NCBI GenBank assembly: GCA_031262895.1
Contig: JAISGW010000202.1
Span: 1 to 5,548 of the forward strand
Source: Tannerella sp.
GTDB taxonomy: Bacteria; Bacteroidota; Bacteroidia; Bacteroidales; Tannerellaceae
Direction: 5' to 3'
DNA: 5,548 nt
The notes under the pieces are model-generated. The model searched no databases. It was not told where the DNA came from and was given only the letters and a program-made list of their open reading frames with translations. A program made the translations under genes and the position numbers. Every line of letters begins with the position of its first letter. Positions within the stretch are counted from its first letter, which is position 1. Shown here one piece after another: positions 5,189-5,548 of the stretch.

Positions 5189-5548
5189 TCATTTTGATGC
5201 TTGTTTAATAGCTGTCCGCAAAGCACAAAAACCACCTATACAAAAAATGCCTATCATTGTCCATATTTTAATAAGCATCGCCAACGAACAAAGGCTTTCT
5301 ATATAATAGGCAAGACCACATAACAGAATGGAGGCTCCAAAAAATGCCATTACTTTCATCTCTCTGTTTTTCAATTCTTCTTTTTCAATTGTTTTTTGTT
5401 TGTATGTATATCCTAATAGTCCAAAAGAAACTGCGCCGCAGGATATAACAATAACATGTAAAAATCAGGATTGTTTGTGTGTAAATAGGGCAACAGCGAC
5501 AATTAATAACAATATAACCACATAGTCGACCTTAGTTAAAGGAAGAAT
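5189..5548 (-). pseudogene. Broken paralogue of the four-helix membrane protein (in-frame TGA, 5' end outside window)
   Basis: One minus-strand frame gives a protein like the one encoded at 4363-4737, but interrupted by TGA at 5467-5465. Before the stop, the first 27 codons in the window give a helix-1-like segment (VDYVVILLLIVAVALF). After it come a helix-2-like segment (VIVISCGAVSFGLLGY), a charged loop (KQKTIEKEELKNRE), helix 3 (KVMAFFGASILLCGLAYY) and helix 4 (IGIFCIGGFCAL), ending with a TGA at 5191-5189. Over the 22 residues from KV to the end of the AYY-x-E-x-L motif, 12 are identical to the intact paralogue without gaps. In the paralogue the residue facing the TGA is Gly, so one base change from GGA could explain the stop. 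The part after the TGA might still be translated from TTG at 5374 or ATG at 5359, but would then lack helices 1 and 2. The true start lies beyond 5548. A sequencing error is possible. Confidence 0.65.

Noticed and set aside
5328..5525. Plus-strand open frame of 65 codons at the right edge
   Set aside because: It lies opposite the broken membrane-protein gene, whose frame has clear similarity to an intact paralogue. The plus-strand protein shows no such support.

Overview
The window looks like part of a Bacteroidota (probably Bacteroidales) chromosome with fairly GC-rich genes. Three things support this. A promoter candidate ahead of the transporter operon fits the Bacteroidota pattern TTTG-N19-TAnnTTTG with one mismatch, and another ahead of the regulator gene has an exact TATATTTG box. 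The start codons lack clear Shine-Dalgarno sequences. The proteins are of the split MacAB-like type common in that phylum. I cannot name a genus from the sequence. Every gene I can support lies on the minus strand, so transcription runs from high to low coordinates.

Region 1 (about 4300 down to 1) is a transporter operon: a LolD/MacB-type ABC ATPase (4239-3553), two different MacB/FtsX-type permeases (3560-2283 and 2203-935), and a MacA/HlyD-type periplasmic adaptor (844 to beyond position 1, C-terminus missing). Together they should form a trans-envelope ABC exporter in which a permease heterodimer is driven by a separate ATPase and coupled to an outer-membrane channel that is not in the window. 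The ATPase and first permease overlap by 8 bases. The two later spacers are built from the same composite repeat: a 7-bp tandem array over the stop codon, an identical 14-bp core (AATTAGGCGTGGCC in the transcript sense), then an AT-rich 7-bp array ending just before the next start.

Region 2 (5114 down to 4363) is a two-gene unit with a 4-base ATGA overlap. It encodes a small stand-alone LytTR-type DNA-binding protein and a four-helix membrane protein. The layout resembles the LytTR regulatory systems (regulator plus membrane inhibitor) described in streptococci. An exact Bacteroidota -7 box lies just upstream.

Region 3 (5548 down to 5189) holds a second copy of the membrane protein, clearly related to the first, but its frame is broken by an in-frame TGA and it runs off the window edge. 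This suggests the regulator/membrane-protein unit has been duplicated and one copy is decaying. The regulator unit may control the adjacent exporter; that is inference from position only.

No RNA genes, CRISPR arrays, insertion sequences or attachment sites were seen, and there is no gene-free stretch longer than about 130 bases.
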